A stretch of DNA of 46,243 bases from Alphaproteobacteria bacterium. GTDB lineage: Bacteria > Pseudomonadota > Alphaproteobacteria > Rhodobacterales > Rhodobacteraceae. Where the stretch lies: contig JAAAPD010000032.1 in NCBI GenBank assembly GCA_009908505.1, forward strand, positions 1 to 46,243. Direction: 5' to 3'. The translations under genes and the position numbers were made by a program. Positions 15,385 to 24,663 of the stretch are shown here, piece by piece (the first letter of the stretch is position 1; every line of letters begins with the position of its first letter). Under the pieces are notes generated by a model. That model did not search any database. It was not told the origin of the DNA and saw only the letters and a program-made list of their open reading frames with translations.

Positions 15385-16332
15385 ATGAACACCGCCCAGA
15401 CCACCGACACCGACCGCATCCTGCCCGGCATCCTGCTGATGATCGGCTTTTGCCTATCGGCACCGATGCTGGACGTGGCCGCCAAGCTGGCCGCCGAAAC
15501 CCTGCCCGTGGGCCAGATCACCGCCGCGCGCTTCGTCATCCAGTCGGCGATCATGCTGCCGATCTGCCTGTGGCTGGGATTGGGGGTGCGGCCGGGTCCG
15601 GGCACCCTTGCCATGCTGCTGTGGCGGGCGCTGTTCCTTGTCCTGTCCACCTATTTCTTCATCGCCGCCATCCGGGTCATGCCCATCGCCGACGCGCTGG
15701 CCATCGTCTTCGTGGAACCGTTCATCATCCTCTTCGTTGCGAAATACCTGTTCGGGGACGAGATCGGACCGCGCCGGATCGGTGCTTCGGTCGTGGGGTT
15801 CTGCGGTTCGCTTCTGGTGATCCAGCCCAGTTTCGTGGCCTTCGGTTATGTCGCCCTTCTGCCATTAGGCACCGCCTTCAGTTTCGCCGCCTACATGCTG
15901 ATCACGCGCGGCCTGTCCCGCAGGATGCACCCGGTCGCCATGCAGTATCACACCTCCCTGATCGCCAGCCTTGCCACCGTGCCGCTCGTCTGGCTGGCCG
16001 ACGGGCGCGGCTGGGCCACGCTCGACCCGGTTATGCCGCAGGGCGTGGCTTGGCTATGGCTGCTGGGCGTCGGCGGCTTTGCCGCCCTCAGCCACATGAT
16101 GATGACCTATGCGCTGAAATTCGCCCCCTCGGCCACGCTGGCCCCGCTGCACTACCTTGAAATCGTCATGGCGACGCTGGTGGGTTACCTGATCTTTAGT
16201 GATTTCCCCGATCCGCTGACCCTGGCCGGGATCGCGGTGATCATGGGGTCGGGCCTGTTCGTCATCCACCGAGAACGCCAGCTGTCGCGCGCCGACCAGG
16301 CCACCAAGGCGCCGCCGGGCAGCCCGGTCTAG
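15385..16332 (+). CDS. EamA/DMT-family inner-membrane transporter (first copy)
   Basis: A 315-residue drug/metabolite-type transporter with ten predicted helices in two EamA repeats. Typical blocks are LPGILLMIGFCLSAPMLDVAAKLA at the start, ADALAIVFVEPFIILF near residue 110 and LKFAPSATLAPLHYLEIV near 240. Such proteins usually export metabolites or amino acids, and the substrate is unknown. It is closely related over its whole length to the gene at 17307-18221, with the sulfotransferase-like gene between them. Its stop overlaps the convergent neighbour's stop by four bases at the CTAG. Nothing shows it belongs to the sox system. Confidence 0.85.
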   Translation: MNTAQTTDTDRILPGILLMIGFCLSAPMLDVAAKLAAETLPVGQITAARFVIQSAIMLPICLWLGLGVRPGPGTLAMLLWRALFLVLSTYFFIAAIRVMPIADALAIVFVEPFIILFVAKYLFGDEIGPRRIGASVVGFCGSLLVIQPSFVAFGYVALLPLGTAFSFAAYMLITRGLSRRMHPVAMQYHTSLIASLATVPLVWLADGRGWATLDPVMPQGVAWLWLLGVGGFAALSHMMMTYALKFAPSATLAPLHYLEIVMATLVGYLIFSDFPDPLTLAGIAVIMGSGLFVIHRERQLSRADQATKAPPGSPV

Positions 16333-17210
16333 ACCAGCGTGACGCCTTCCATGGCGCGGATGGCGGCGCTGTCCTCGTCATAAGCTTGCGACAGCAGGTC
16401 CCGCGTCTCGGCCTCCCACGGGGCGTAGCGGGGACCGTCGGCATGGTCCTGGCGGATCCGGCGCACCAGATCGCGCGGCAATTTTCGACCGCCCCGGTCG
16501 CGGGCTTCCGCCTCGATCCGCACCAGGGCCGCGCCACTCAGCGAGGCCATGGCCTCGCGGGCGGCGAAATCGACCTCGAAGGGGCCACCGGCCATGGCGT
16601 CGATGATCGGCTGCCCGACATCGTGCAGGTCCTCGTAGCGCCAGATCGTCAGCCGCGCACGGGGCAGCACCGCCCGGATATCCGCCACCACGTCGGGCCA
16701 GCGGCGCGGCATCCGCGCCAGCGCGGCCCGCTCGCGATCACCGAACGGCACCCAGACGCCCTGCTGTGCAATGGTCGAATGGCACGAGGCGAAGAACCCC
16801 GCGTAGTCGCGGATCGACAGGAACACCTCGGTCTCGGGCGCGTTCCAGGCCGCAGGCAAGGCCCCCAGCCGCGCCCGCAGCCCGGGGTAGAGCACCGCGT
16901 GACGCAACATCAGGCGCGGCGTGCCGAGGATGTTCTCCTCGCTGACCAACAGCCGCGTCCGGGTTTCCCCCAGCGCGCCGGGGACCAGGACGTCGAACAG
17001 CTGCGCGGTGCGGGCCTGGACCGCGGCGGTTCGGGCCGCGTCCATCTCCGGCTTGGGAAAGACGAGGCCCGGCACGTCGCGCAGATCGTCCGGACCCAGG
17101 TAGCCCGTGCCGAGGCGCAATAGCTCGCGCCGGCGCTTGCCGAATTCGCGCTGGATCATGGTCGTCGCCGTCTTGTGCGCGCCAAGGTGCAGCGCAAAGG
17201 TTTCCAGCAT
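16329..17210 (-). CDS. Sulfotransferase-like protein
   Basis: A 293-residue protein whose N-terminus FALHLGAHKTATTMIQ (residues 4-19) matches the 5'-phosphosulfate-binding loop of PAPS-dependent sulfotransferases. SIRDYAGFFASCHS near 135 resembles the 3'-phosphate-binding segment. No signal peptide is seen. I use ATG 17210, directly before the loop; an ATG at 17267 would add 19 unlike residues. The acceptor is unknown. It lies between two EamA transporters, divergent from one and convergent with the other. Related genes are often annotated as hypothetical in Roseobacter genomes. Confidence 0.7.
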   Translation of the reverse strand: MLETFALHLGAHKTATTMIQREFGKRRRELLRLGTGYLGPDDLRDVPGLVFPKPEMDAARTAAVQARTAQLFDVLVPGALGETRTRLLVSEENILGTPRLMLRHAVLYPGLRARLGALPAAWNAPETEVFLSIRDYAGFFASCHSTIAQQGVWVPFGDRERAALARMPRRWPDVVADIRAVLPRARLTIWRYEDLHDVGQPIIDAMAGGPFEVDFAAREAMASLSGAALVRIEAEARDRGGRKLPRDLVRRIRQDHADGPRYAPWEAETRDLLSQAYDEDSAAIRAMEGVTLV

Positions 17211-17306
17211 CGGCCTGTCCCGTCCCGTTCCGGTCCGATTTAGCCATGGGCTCTGGCGCTTGTCCACGACCCTTGCGCGCCGTCCCTCAGCCTGTACCGT
17301 CCAACC

Positions 17307-18221
17307 ATGGACGGCGACCGGCCATATCTGGGCATCTTGCTGATGCTGGGCTTCTGCCTTCTCGCCCCCCTTGGCGACGCGCTCGCCAAGCTGCTGGGGG
17401 GCGTGTTGTCCGTGGGCGCGCTGGTCACGGTGCGCTTCGGCGCACAGGCGGTCGCGCTCTTGCCCTTGGCGGGCCTGCTGCGCCTGCCCTTCCCGTCCGG
17501 GCGACGGGTGCTGTGGCTGATCGCGCTACGCACGGTGTTGCACATCTTCGGGATCGGCCTGATGTTCACCGCCTTGAGCTACCTGCCCCTGGCCGATGCA
17601 CTGGCCATCGCCTTCGTGATGCCTTTCCTGATGCTGCTGGCCGGCTGGCTGCTGCTGGGCGAAGAGGTCGGCCCGCACCGGCTCGGGGCCTGCGCTGTGG
17701 GCTTCGCCGGAACGCTCATGGTGATCCAGCCGAATTTCGTCGAATCCGGCTGGACCGCGCTGTTGCCGCTGGGCGTGGCGGTGGCCTTCGTCGGTTTCAT
17801 GCTGGTCACGCGGACCATCGCCAAGCAGGTCGACCCGGTGGCCATGCAGGGCGTGTCGGGTCTGATGGCGCTGGCCGTGCTCGCACCGCTGGCGCTGGCT
17901 TTTCCGTCCTGGGGTATCCTGTCCTTCGAGGGCATGCAGGGCGGCACCCTTACGCTGGTCCTGCTGATGGCGGCGATCGGCACGGTGGCCCATCTCTTCA
18001 TGACATGGTCGCTGAAATTCGCGCCCTCGGCCACGCTGGCGCCGATGCAATACCTGGAGATCCCCTTCGCCACGCTGATCGGCTGGCTGATCTTCCGCGA
18101 TCTGCCGGGCGGGCTGGCCGCGCTTGGGATCTGCGTGACCGTGGCGGCGGGGCTTTACATCATTCTGCGCGAGCGGGCCATCGCCCGCAGGCCGCGCCCA
18201 CCTGCGCCAGAAGTGCCCTGA
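17307..18221 (+). CDS. EamA/DMT-family inner-membrane transporter (second copy)
   Basis: A 304-residue protein with ten predicted helices and two EamA repeats. Corresponding blocks to the copy at 15385 are GILLMLGFCLLAPLGDALAK at the start, ADALAIAFVMPFLMLLAG near 105, GTLMVIQPNFVESGW near 140 and LKFAPSATLAPMQYLEIP near 240. The two must share a recent common ancestor. The 3' end overlaps the convergent thiamine pyrophosphokinase gene by 62 bp. The substrate is unknown. Confidence 0.85.
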   Translation: MDGDRPYLGILLMLGFCLLAPLGDALAKLLGGVLSVGALVTVRFGAQAVALLPLAGLLRLPFPSGRRVLWLIALRTVLHIFGIGLMFTALSYLPLADALAIAFVMPFLMLLAGWLLLGEEVGPHRLGACAVGFAGTLMVIQPNFVESGWTALLPLGVAVAFVGFMLVTRTIAKQVDPVAMQGVSGLMALAVLAPLALAFPSWGILSFEGMQGGTLTLVLLMAAIGTVAHLFMTWSLKFAPSATLAPMQYLEIPFATLIGWLIFRDLPGGLAALGICVTVAAGLYIILRERAIARRPRPPAPEVP

Positions 18222-18858
18222 CGGCGATTGACAACTGGTCGCGCGGCAGGATCACCAGCATGTGCGACCCCTCGGGTGACAGGTCGACCGGCCCCATCGC
18301 CCGGTTCGAGGTGCCGATGCGCCCGCCCGGGGCCAGGTGCAGGCCGGTTGTCGGCCATTCCAGCCCGTGGCTTTCGATCCGCCCCGGCAGCAGGGGAAAG
18401 ACCGAAACCGTCGTGCCCGGCGCCAGATCAAGCCGCAGGCGTGGCGGGCACAGGAACACCAGGCTTTCGCGCCCGATCACCAGGCAGGGCCGGTCCGGGT
18501 GGCGCGCCAGCACCGTCAGCGCCGCCAAGTCATGGTCGAACCGGCCGCCCGAGACCCCGACCGCCAGAACCAGCGGCGCAGAGATGGCCCGTAGCGCCTT
18601 GTCGAAATCTGTGGTCTCCTGTTCGCGAACGGGGTGCAGCACATCCGCCAGTATTTCGCGGCCCGATGCCGACAAGCTGTCCATGTCGCCGATCACCGCC
18701 GCCGGATGATGCCCGGCCAGAAGCGCGCTGTCGCCCCCGCCATCGGCCGCCACAAGAACCGGCGCATGGGACAGGGCCGCGGCAAGGTCCGCCGCGACAT
18801 GATCCGACCCACCAAGCAGCGTGACCGGTTCGGGGCTTGAAACAATCACCTGTTGCAC
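18160..18858 (-). CDS. thiN: Thiamine pyrophosphokinase
   Basis: A 232-residue enzyme that transfers pyrophosphate from ATP to thiamine, making thiamine diphosphate in the cytoplasm. Family motifs are visible: VAADGGGDSALL near residue 38, AVIGDMDSLS near 54, ETTDFDKALRAI near 82 and GVSGGRFDHDLAAL near 100. The C-terminal thiamine-binding beta domain follows. It is divergent from the acidic low-complexity protein at 18998. Confidence 0.9.
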   Translation of the reverse strand: MQQVIVSSPEPVTLLGGSDHVAADLAAALSHAPVLVAADGGGDSALLAGHHPAAVIGDMDSLSASGREILADVLHPVREQETTDFDKALRAISAPLVLAVGVSGGRFDHDLAALTVLARHPDRPCLVIGRESLVFLCPPRLRLDLAPGTTVSVFPLLPGRIESHGLEWPTTGLHLAPGGRIGTSNRAMGPVDLSPEGSHMLVILPRDQLSIAVRALLAQVGAACGRWPARAE

Positions 18859-18997
18859 TTGGAATTAGACACAAATCCAGCAATTCGCCACAAAAGGGTC
18901 ACGAAATAATACTCCTCTAAACCTTCTTTCGTTCCGGATTGCGAACCAATTGATGGTAAACCCGTCTGCGTCGGGTATGACAGAAAGTGAGCATGCA

Positions 18998-21199
18998 ATG
19001 GTTGGAACAAGCAAGATCCTGACGGTCTCCTACGGCACGTTTTCCTGCACTCTGGAGGGGTTCGACGACTCCTTCAACACGATGAAGGCGATTGCCGAGT
19101 ATTTCCGCGACCTGGCCGCCGATGATCGCTATTTCGGGGCCGAACCGCCGACCCCCGATGCCGAGATGCTGGCCCGGATCGCCGAGCGCGAAATCTCGCG
19201 CCGGGTCGAGGCGCGCTCCGGCGCCGATGGCGTCGTGCTTCGCCCGGCCCTCAGCCAGCCGGATCCCGCCCCCGAACCCCCCGAGATGCCCGAGACCCAA
19301 CCGCAGGGCGATACCTCGGCCGCGGCGATTTCCGCCGCCGTTTCCGCTGTTGCCAGCGCTCGGTCCAGTTCCAACCAGCCGGAAACCGAACCGGCCGCGC
19401 CGGACCGTGCCGAGGACGCCGCCGAGGACGAGTTGTCGGACCAATTGACGCCCGAGCACCGCGAAGGCACCCAAGAGGCCCAACGAGACAGGCTCGCCGA
19501 AGCGGATGCCGATGATGACACGACGACCGCAACGACCGAGAATGCCGTCGACGAAGGTATCGACCCCGCGCCGTTAGCCGACGCCACGCCCGAAGCTGCC
19601 ACCGAGCCGGAGCAAGAACCGGAGGACAGCGCATTGCTGTCCAAGGCTGACCAGGTCGATGAGGCACTGGTCGATGAGGCACAGGCCGATGCAGATCGGG
19701 CCGATGCAAGTCAGGCCGAGGAAGATCAGGCCGAGGCAGCACCGACCGACACGGATGACGGCACGCCCCAGCAGCAGGCAGAGATCGCGCCGAGCACCCC
19801 CGCGATGCCCGAGCCCTTGCCGGAGGCGCCCGCCCATCCCGACGCGGACAGCGTGGCCGCCAAGCTGCAGCGCATCCGCGCCGTGGTTGGCCAGGGCAAC
19901 GCCCAGACAACCGCGTCGGACTACACCGAAGACATGGGCGGCGACGATCTAAGCGCCGGGGGCATGCCCGACGTGACCGACTATTCTTCCACCCCCGCCG
20001 AGGCCGAAGAGCACGCCGACGAGGCAAAGTTCGACACCGCCGAGGACACCACAGAGACAGAGGCCGAGGAAATCGCGCCCACCGCAGACGCGCCGGCTGT
20101 CCTTGAGGTCGAGGCCGCCGTCCCCGAGGTCGAGCCGGCTGCCCCTGAAGTCGAGCCGGCTGCCCCCGAGGCCGAGCTCGCCGAGCCGGTCGACACCGAT
20201 GAGCCGGAGGCGCCGGTCGAGGCCAGCGAAACGGTCGAGGACGCGGCCGAGGCCACCGAGGCCGATTCTGACACCGGTGAGACCGCCGCCGAGGACACCG
20301 TCCCGCAAGACGCCGCCGAGCGCGACGCCGAATTCGTCGGCGAGATCACCGAACCGGACCTGGCGACTCTGGACGGGGCCGACGACCTGGATGAATACCT
20401 GGGCAATCGCGGTCAGGCCGATCTGTCGCCCGAGGAAGAGGCCGAGTTGATGGAGGCCGTGGCCGAGGAACCCGCAGCGACCGACACCGACGACGACGCG
20501 GCGGTGAGCGCCGAACCGCGCAAGGGCTTCGAGACAACGCCGGAAGAGGACGAGGCCTCGCTCAACCGCCTGCTCGACGAAACCGACGCGCAGATGAAGG
20601 AACCCGAAGGCAACCGCCGCCGCGCAGCCATCGCCCATCTCAAGGCCGCCGTGGCGGCGACCCAGGCCGACGACGGGGACACCACCGAGGCCGAAGACAA
20701 CGTGGAAAACGCGTTCCGCGACGATCTCGACAAGGTCGTGCGCCCGCGCCGCGCCCCCAAGGCCGACCATCACAGCGAACGGCCCCGCCCGGCCCCGCTG
20801 AAACTGGTTGCCGCTCAGCGCGTGGACGTGGCCGAGGACGAGGGCCCGGCCAAGCCGGTCCAGCCCGTGCGCCCGCGCCGGGTCCAGGCCCGCGCCCGCG
20901 CCGAGGGCAACGCGCCCGACGGCTTCGCCGAGTTCGCCGAACAGATGGAAGCGCGCGAGCTTCCGGAGCTATTGGAAGCCGCCGCCGCCTACACCTCCTT
21001 CGTGGAAGGGGCCGAGGAATTCTCGCGCCCGCAGATCATGCGCCGCGTGCGCCAGTTGACCCCCGACAGTTTCAATCGCGAGGACGGGTTGCGCAGCTTT
21101 GCCGACCTTTTGCGCGAAGGCCGCATCAACAAGGTGCGCAACGGCCGCTTTCAAGTGTCAGAGGATACGCGGTTCAATCCCCAGCGCCAGGCCAGCTAG
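18998..21199 (+). CDS. Large acidic, mostly disordered protein with conserved ends
   Basis: A 733-residue protein of unknown function. The first 80 residues look folded (ILTVSYGTFSCTLEGFDDSF, then a Lys/Tyr/Phe/Arg-containing helix and GAEPPTPDAEMLARIAEREI). About residues 90-610 are Ala/Glu/Asp/Pro/Thr-rich with short tandem repeats and no hydrophobic core, so probably disordered. The last 75 residues (AAYTSFVEGAEEFSRPQIMRRVRQL onwards) again look folded, helical and basic. No signal peptide or membrane segment is seen. The start could also be ATG 18977, seven residues earlier; neither has a strong RBS. I recall similar N- and C-termini in other Rhodobacteraceae. A scaffold or nucleoid/division-linked role is conceivable but unproven. 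Confidence 0.75.
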   Translation: MVGTSKILTVSYGTFSCTLEGFDDSFNTMKAIAEYFRDLAADDRYFGAEPPTPDAEMLARIAEREISRRVEARSGADGVVLRPALSQPDPAPEPPEMPETQPQGDTSAAAISAAVSAVASARSSSNQPETEPAAPDRAEDAAEDELSDQLTPEHREGTQEAQRDRLAEADADDDTTTATTENAVDEGIDPAPLADATPEAATEPEQEPEDSALLSKADQVDEALVDEAQADADRADASQAEEDQAEAAPTDTDDGTPQQQAEIAPSTPAMPEPLPEAPAHPDADSVAAKLQRIRAVVGQGNAQTTASDYTEDMGGDDLSAGGMPDVTDYSSTPAEAEEHADEAKFDTAEDTTETEAEEIAPTADAPAVLEVEAAVPEVEPAAPEVEPAAPEAELAEPVDTDEPEAPVEASETVEDAAEATEADSDTGETAAEDTVPQDAAERDAEFVGEITEPDLATLDGADDLDEYLGNRGQADLSPEEEAELMEAVAEEPAATDTDDDAAVSAEPRKGFETTPEEDEASLNRLLDETDAQMKEPEGNRRRAAIAHLKAAVAATQADDGDTTEAEDNVENAFRDDLDKVVRPRRAPKADHHSERPRPAPLKLVAAQRVDVAEDEGPAKPVQPVRPRRVQARARAEGNAPDGFAEFAEQMEARELPELLEAAAAYTSFVEGAEEFSRPQIMRRVRQLTPDSFNREDGLRSFADLLREGRINKVRNGRFQVSEDTRFNPQRQAS
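19655..19744 (+). repeat. Six imperfect 15-bp tandem units within the acidic protein
   Basis: Units of 15 bp start at 19655, 19670, 19685, 19700, 19715 and 19730 and encode VDEAL, VDEAQ, ADADR, ADASQ, AEEDQ and AEAAP. The first two units differ at only two bases, suggesting recent slippage. Confidence 0.75.
20108..20188 (+). repeat. Three to four 21-bp tandem units within the acidic protein
   Basis: Units starting at 20108, 20129 and 20150 encode VEAAVPE, VEPAAPE and VEPAAPE; a decayed unit (AELAEP) follows at 20171. The second and third units differ only at synonymous sites. Confidence 0.75.
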
Positions 21200-21224
21200 G
21201 TCACGGCGTCAGGATCAGAAGAAG

Positions 21225-21251
21225 CGGGGCAGAAGGTAGTCTGCCCCGTTT
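21225..21251. terminator. Terminator between the acidic protein and DUF2842 genes
   Basis: CGGGGCAGA (21225-21233) pairs with TCTGCCCCG (21240-21248), followed by TTT on the plus strand and preceded by TTCTTC on the minus-strand side. It separates two convergent genes, so it can serve both. Confidence 0.7.
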
Positions 21252-21279
21252 CGCGTTGAGGCCGCGCCTGCAAGGCATA

Positions 21280-21501
21280 TCACTCGCCCCGGCCGACGCC
21301 CTTGAACACCCATTTGAGGGGAAAGGCCCAGAGCACGCCCAGCCCGACATAGATCGCCAGTTCGGCGCCCAGCGGCGGGCCCGACAGCGGATCGGGCCAG
21401 AGCCAGTTCACCGCGGTGACGCAGGCCACGATATAGGCTGGCAGGCCAACCATCAGGATCAGAAGCGACAGGCGTTTGCGAGCTTTGAGCGACAGGGCCA
21501 A
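21280..21501 (-). CDS. DUF2842 small membrane protein
   Basis: A 73-residue protein with two membrane helices (LSLLILMVGLPAYIVACVTAVNWLW and AELAIYVGLGVLWAFPLKWVF), matching the DUF2842 family of alphaproteobacteria. The function is unknown. It follows purA by 10 bp on the same strand and is probably cotranscribed with it. Confidence 0.8.
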   Translation of the reverse strand: MALSLKARKRLSLLILMVGLPAYIVACVTAVNWLWPDPLSGPPLGAELAIYVGLGVLWAFPLKWVFKGVGRGE

Positions 21502-21511
21502 GGATGCCTCC

Positions 21512-22804
21512 TCAATCGGCGAAGGGGTCCGTCACGAGGATCGTATCGTCCCGTTCGGGCGAGGTGGAGAGTAGCGCGACCGGACATTCGATCAACTCTT
21601 CCACCCGGCGCACATACTTGATCGCGTTGGCCGGCAGGTCGGCCCAGCTGCGCGCGCCCTCGGTCGATTCCGACCAGCCGGGCATTTCCTCGTAGACGGG
21701 CTTGCACCGGGCTTGCTTGTCGGCGGCGGTGGGCAGGTAGTCCAGCCTCTCGCCGTCCAACTCGTAGCCAACGCAGATCTTGAGCGTTTCGAACCCGTCC
21801 AGCACGTCCAGCTTGGTCAGCGAAATCCCGGTCACACCCGAGGTGGCGCAGGTCTGGCGCACGAGCGCGGCATCGAACCAGCCACAGCGGCGCTTGCGGC
21901 CGGTGGTGGTGCCGAATTCATGGCCGCGCTCGCCCAGGCGCTGGCCATCGGCATCGTCCAGCTCGGTCGGGAACGGGCCCTCGCCCACGCGGGTCGTGTA
22001 GGCCTTCACGATGCCCAGAACATATTCGATGCTGCCCGGACCGACGCCGGTGCCCGTGGCCGCCTGGCCCGAGATCACGTTGGACGAGGTGACATAGGGA
22101 TAGGTGCCGAAATCGATGTCCAGAAGCGCCCCCTGCGCGCCTTCGAACAGAATGCGCCGGCCCGATTTGCGCTTTTCGTTCAGCACCTTCCAGACCGGCC
22201 CGGCAAAGGGCAGGATCTGCGGCGCGATCTCTTTCAGCCGGGCGATCAGCGCGTCGCGGTCGATCGCCTCCAGCCCCAGGCCGCGGCGCAGCGCGTTGTG
22301 ATGCACCAGTGCCCGGTCGACGCGGGTCTCCAGCGTGGCGTCATCGGCCAGGTCGGCCACGCGGATCACGCGGCGGCCGACCTTGTCTTCGTAGGCCGGA
22401 CCGATGCCGCGCCCCGTCGTGCCGATCTTGGCGACGGAATTCTGGTTCTCGCGCGCCCGGTCCAGTTCCCCGTGGAAGGGCAGGATCAGCGGCGTGTTCT
22501 CGGCGATCATCAGTGTTTCGGGCGTGATCTCGACACCCTGGGCGCGGATCGTCTCGATCTCTTGCACCAGGTGCCAGGGGTCGAGGACCACGCCATTGCC
22601 GATGACCGACAGCTTGCCGCCGCGCACCACGCCCGAGGGCAGCGCATGCAGCTTGTAGACCGCACCGTCGATGACCAGGGTGTGACCGGCATTGTGCCCG
22701 CCCTGAAAGCGGCAGATCACATCCGCACGCTCGCTCAGCCAATCGACGATCTTGCCCTTGCCCTCGTCGCCCCATTGGGCGCCGACCACGACCACGTTTG
22801 CCAT
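21512..22804 (-). CDS. purA: Adenylosuccinate synthetase
   Basis: A 430-residue GTP-dependent enzyme that joins IMP and aspartate in AMP synthesis. The N-terminus [23 protein letters not shown] carries the GDEGKGK active-site loop; [12 protein letters not shown] near residue 35, [14 protein letters not shown] near 125 and [22 protein letters not shown] near 225 are diagnostic, and [12 protein letters not shown] near 300 fits as well. The start is ATG 22804, the only one giving the family N-terminus although the frame is open further upstream. Length is normal. Confidence 0.97.
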   Translation of the reverse strand: MANVVVVGAQWGDEGKGKIVDWLSERADVICRFQGGHNAGHTLVIDGAVYKLHALPSGVVRGGKLSVIGNGVVLDPWHLVQEIETIRAQGVEITPETLMIAENTPLILPFHGELDRARENQNSVAKIGTTGRGIGPAYEDKVGRRVIRVADLADDATLETRVDRALVHHNALRRGLGLEAIDRDALIARLKEIAPQILPFAGPVWKVLNEKRKSGRRILFEGAQGALLDIDFGTYPYVTSSNVISGQAATGTGVGPGSIEYVLGIVKAYTTRVGEGPFPTELDDADGQRLGERGHEFGTTTGRKRRCGWFDAALVRQTCATSGVTGISLTKLDVLDGFETLKICVGYELDGERLDYLPTAADKQARCKPVYEEMPGWSESTEGARSWADLPANAIKYVRRVEELIECPVALLSTSPERDDTILVTDPFAD

Positions 22805-22940
22805 GCCAGTCTCCGGTTTGAAAAACGTCGTTTGCATACACGCGGGGACGGCCGGGTGAAACCGCAAACTTTCGCCCATATCGCCACATTGCCGCAGACC
22901 TGCCGAAATGCTGACCCAATGCCCTGACAGGCTATTGAAC

Positions 22941-23159
22941 ATGGGTATACGGAAACGAAAGATACTGGCCTGGGTCACATCGCTGTTCGTGTTGCTGGCG
23001 ATTGGCTCGGGGCTCTTGTTCTATTTCGAGGGCGATGATGAGTTCGGCGGACTGACCGGCTTGCTCGGTTTCATTTTCGTTGTCTTTCCCCTGAGCATCA
23101 TCGCGATCGCCCTCTTGGTGGCCACGATAAGCCTCTGGGCCGAGGGCCGCGACCTCTAG
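22941..23159 (+). CDS. Small two-helix membrane protein, function unknown
   Basis: A 72-residue protein with a basic N-terminus ([12 protein letters not shown]) and two hydrophobic segments, [18 protein letters not shown] and [24 protein letters not shown], joined by an acidic loop. I do not recognise the family. It diverges from purA. No strong RBS is seen; another ATG at 22908 would add 11 residues. The clear topology supports it as a real gene. Confidence 0.55.
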   Translation: MGIRKRKILAWVTSLFVLLAIGSGLLFYFEGDDEFGGLTGLLGFIFVVFPLSIIAIALLVATISLWAEGRDL

Positions 23160-23340
23160 GGGTCTTGCGTCCCCATGTGTTCGGGCCCTCGTTTCCCATC
23201 CTTGCCTGTGCGCCGGTGGCGCGTGCCCTTGCTGCCGGCCCATCGGTTGAAGCCGTGCCTATCCTGGCCGGATTGGCGAGCGGGTCGGGCTGCGATCGCG
23301 GCTTTGCCTCAGCTAAGCCGACCGTTTCAGGGGCGGCCGT

Positions 23341-24045
23341 TCACGCGATCCAACCTGCCGCCAACGCGACGCCAACCGCAACGACGCTTCCCACCAGCCT
23401 GCTCAGAAGGAAGGGATTGCGCCGCCAGGGCGGCCGCGCAGGCAGTGCAGACGACGCCGCCAGAAGAATGACAAGCAAGAACCAGGTATATGTCAGGTCA
23501 TCCCCGTCGCGATACGTCCAAATAACCACGAGCCAGAGCAACGCGGCGAACGGCTCCCACCACAGATGACCGGTGCGTTGAAACAAATTGCCGGCCTCCA
23601 GCTTGTCCAGGTCCAGATGGCGGTCGGCCAGATCCGGGGATTGCAGCGCAGCAGTCGAAGACAGCCTGCTGATGAAGGCCCCGAACAGAGGTGCGATCAC
23701 CACCCAAACGGTAGCCTGCATCGCGATCTGGTCATCGCTGGTGTCATAGGTGACAAGGATCATCACCACGCCCCAGAAGGTCGCGGAGATTGTCGCAACG
23801 AAGTAGCGAAAACGCCGCCCCATGATCTGGCGCACGCGGGCGGAATTGAGCATCGCCATGCGGTCCGCCATCAGCAGCGGTACCGCCATCAGCAGGGCCG
23901 TGCGCCCCATCCAAGCCGAGTCAAACGCGCCGCCCTGGAGCAGTTGCATCCCGGCAGACAGTGCGGCGAGGACCAGCGGCGTGGCCCACATTATTGCGAA
24001 CCATCGGTGCGGACGCATAGGCTGGGGAGGCTCGGCGGCCTTCAT
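23341..24045 (-). CDS. Polytopic membrane protein, function unknown
   Basis: A 234-residue protein with about six hydrophobic segments, for example WFAIMWATPLVLAALSAGMQLL, FVATISATFWGVVMILVTY, ATVWVVIAPLFGAFI and LLVILLAASSALP. No catalytic motif or known family is recognised. An Arg/His-containing cytoplasmic loop (SPDLADRHLDLDKLEAGNLFQ) lies near residue 145. It stands alone, flanked by gaps of 181 and 130 bp in which I see no gene. Confidence 0.65.
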   Translation of the reverse strand: MKAAEPPQPMRPHRWFAIMWATPLVLAALSAGMQLLQGGAFDSAWMGRTALLMAVPLLMADRMAMLNSARVRQIMGRRFRYFVATISATFWGVVMILVTYDTSDDQIAMQATVWVVIAPLFGAFISRLSSTAALQSPDLADRHLDLDKLEAGNLFQRTGHLWWEPFAALLWLVVIWTYRDGDDLTYTWFLLVILLAASSALPARPPWRRNPFLLSRLVGSVVAVGVALAAGWIA

Positions 24046-24175
24046 GGCACCCTCACAAACTCAAACAACTCATGATTTACAGCAGCGTGACGGCGCCGGT
24101 AAAGGGCGAATGGGGTTGCGGGCGGGCGCAATGGCTTCTAGATACGCCGATGTTGCGCAACCGAAGGCTCGCCCC

Positions 24176-24550
24176 ATGCAGAACGTCGTTCTTGTCATCC
24201 ACTTGCTTCTCGCCCTGACGCTGATCGGCGTGGTGCTGATGCAGCGCTCCGAGGGCGGCGGCCTTGGCATGGGCGGCGGCGGCGGCGGGGGACTTGTTTC
24301 CTCGCGCGGGGCGGCCACGGCACTGGGCAAGCTGACCTGGCTGCTGGCCATCGCCTTCATCTGCACCTCGATCGCGCTGACGATCCTTGCAGCACGCGAT
24401 GCGGCGGAAAGCTCGGTCACCGATGCACCCGCCGGCGCCGAGGCTGTCGAGGACGCACCGGCAACGCCCAGCCTGGATAGCGATGCGCTTCTGCCGCCCT
24501 CGACCGAGGGCGGAACGGGGGACGCGCCGCTGATGCCGGACGCCAACTGA
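24176..24550 (+). CDS. secG: SecG, protein-export membrane subunit
   Basis: A 124-residue subunit of the SecYEG translocon. Two helices (VVLVIHLLLALTLIGVVLMQ and LTWLLAIAFICTSIALTIL) flank the SecG hallmark QRSEGGGLGMGGGGGGGLVSSRGAATALGKLTW. The C-terminal 40 residues are an acidic Ala/Pro/Asp tail, longer than in Escherichia coli but common in this group. It lies before pyrG, a frequent arrangement in alphaproteobacteria. Confidence 0.95.
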   Translation: MQNVVLVIHLLLALTLIGVVLMQRSEGGGLGMGGGGGGGLVSSRGAATALGKLTWLLAIAFICTSIALTILAARDAAESSVTDAPAGAEAVEDAPATPSLDSDALLPPSTEGGTGDAPLMPDAN

Positions 24551-24578
24551 CGATTACCAACTGACCACAATCGGTTGC

Positions 24579-24595
24579 GGGCGGTTTCTCCGCCC
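24579..24595 (+). terminator. Hairpin after secG
   Basis: GGGCGG (24579-24584) pairs with CCGCCC (24590-24595). No T-run follows, so it is at best a weak or Rho-assisted terminator. Confidence 0.35.
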
Positions 24596-24663
24596 CAACA
24601 TGATCTTGCGGCACCGGTTGCGTTCGCGGGGCGAATCCGGATACACTTAAATCCCGTGATCAT

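Noticed and set aside
14112..15650. A 512-codon minus-strand open frame across soxT
   Set aside because: Low-complexity Arg/Gln/Gly/Ala content and overlap with the well-supported soxT and EamA genes.
19655..19744. The 15-bp tandem units as a CRISPR or mobile-element repeat
   Set aside because: They are contiguous without spacers, in frame, and encode an acidic pentapeptide within a long coding sequence.
23165..23569. A 134-codon plus-strand open frame between two membrane-protein genes
   Set aside because: Half of it is antisense to the gene at 23341-24045, it lacks an RBS, and its residues (Ala/Thr/Ser/Arg mixture) show no domain.
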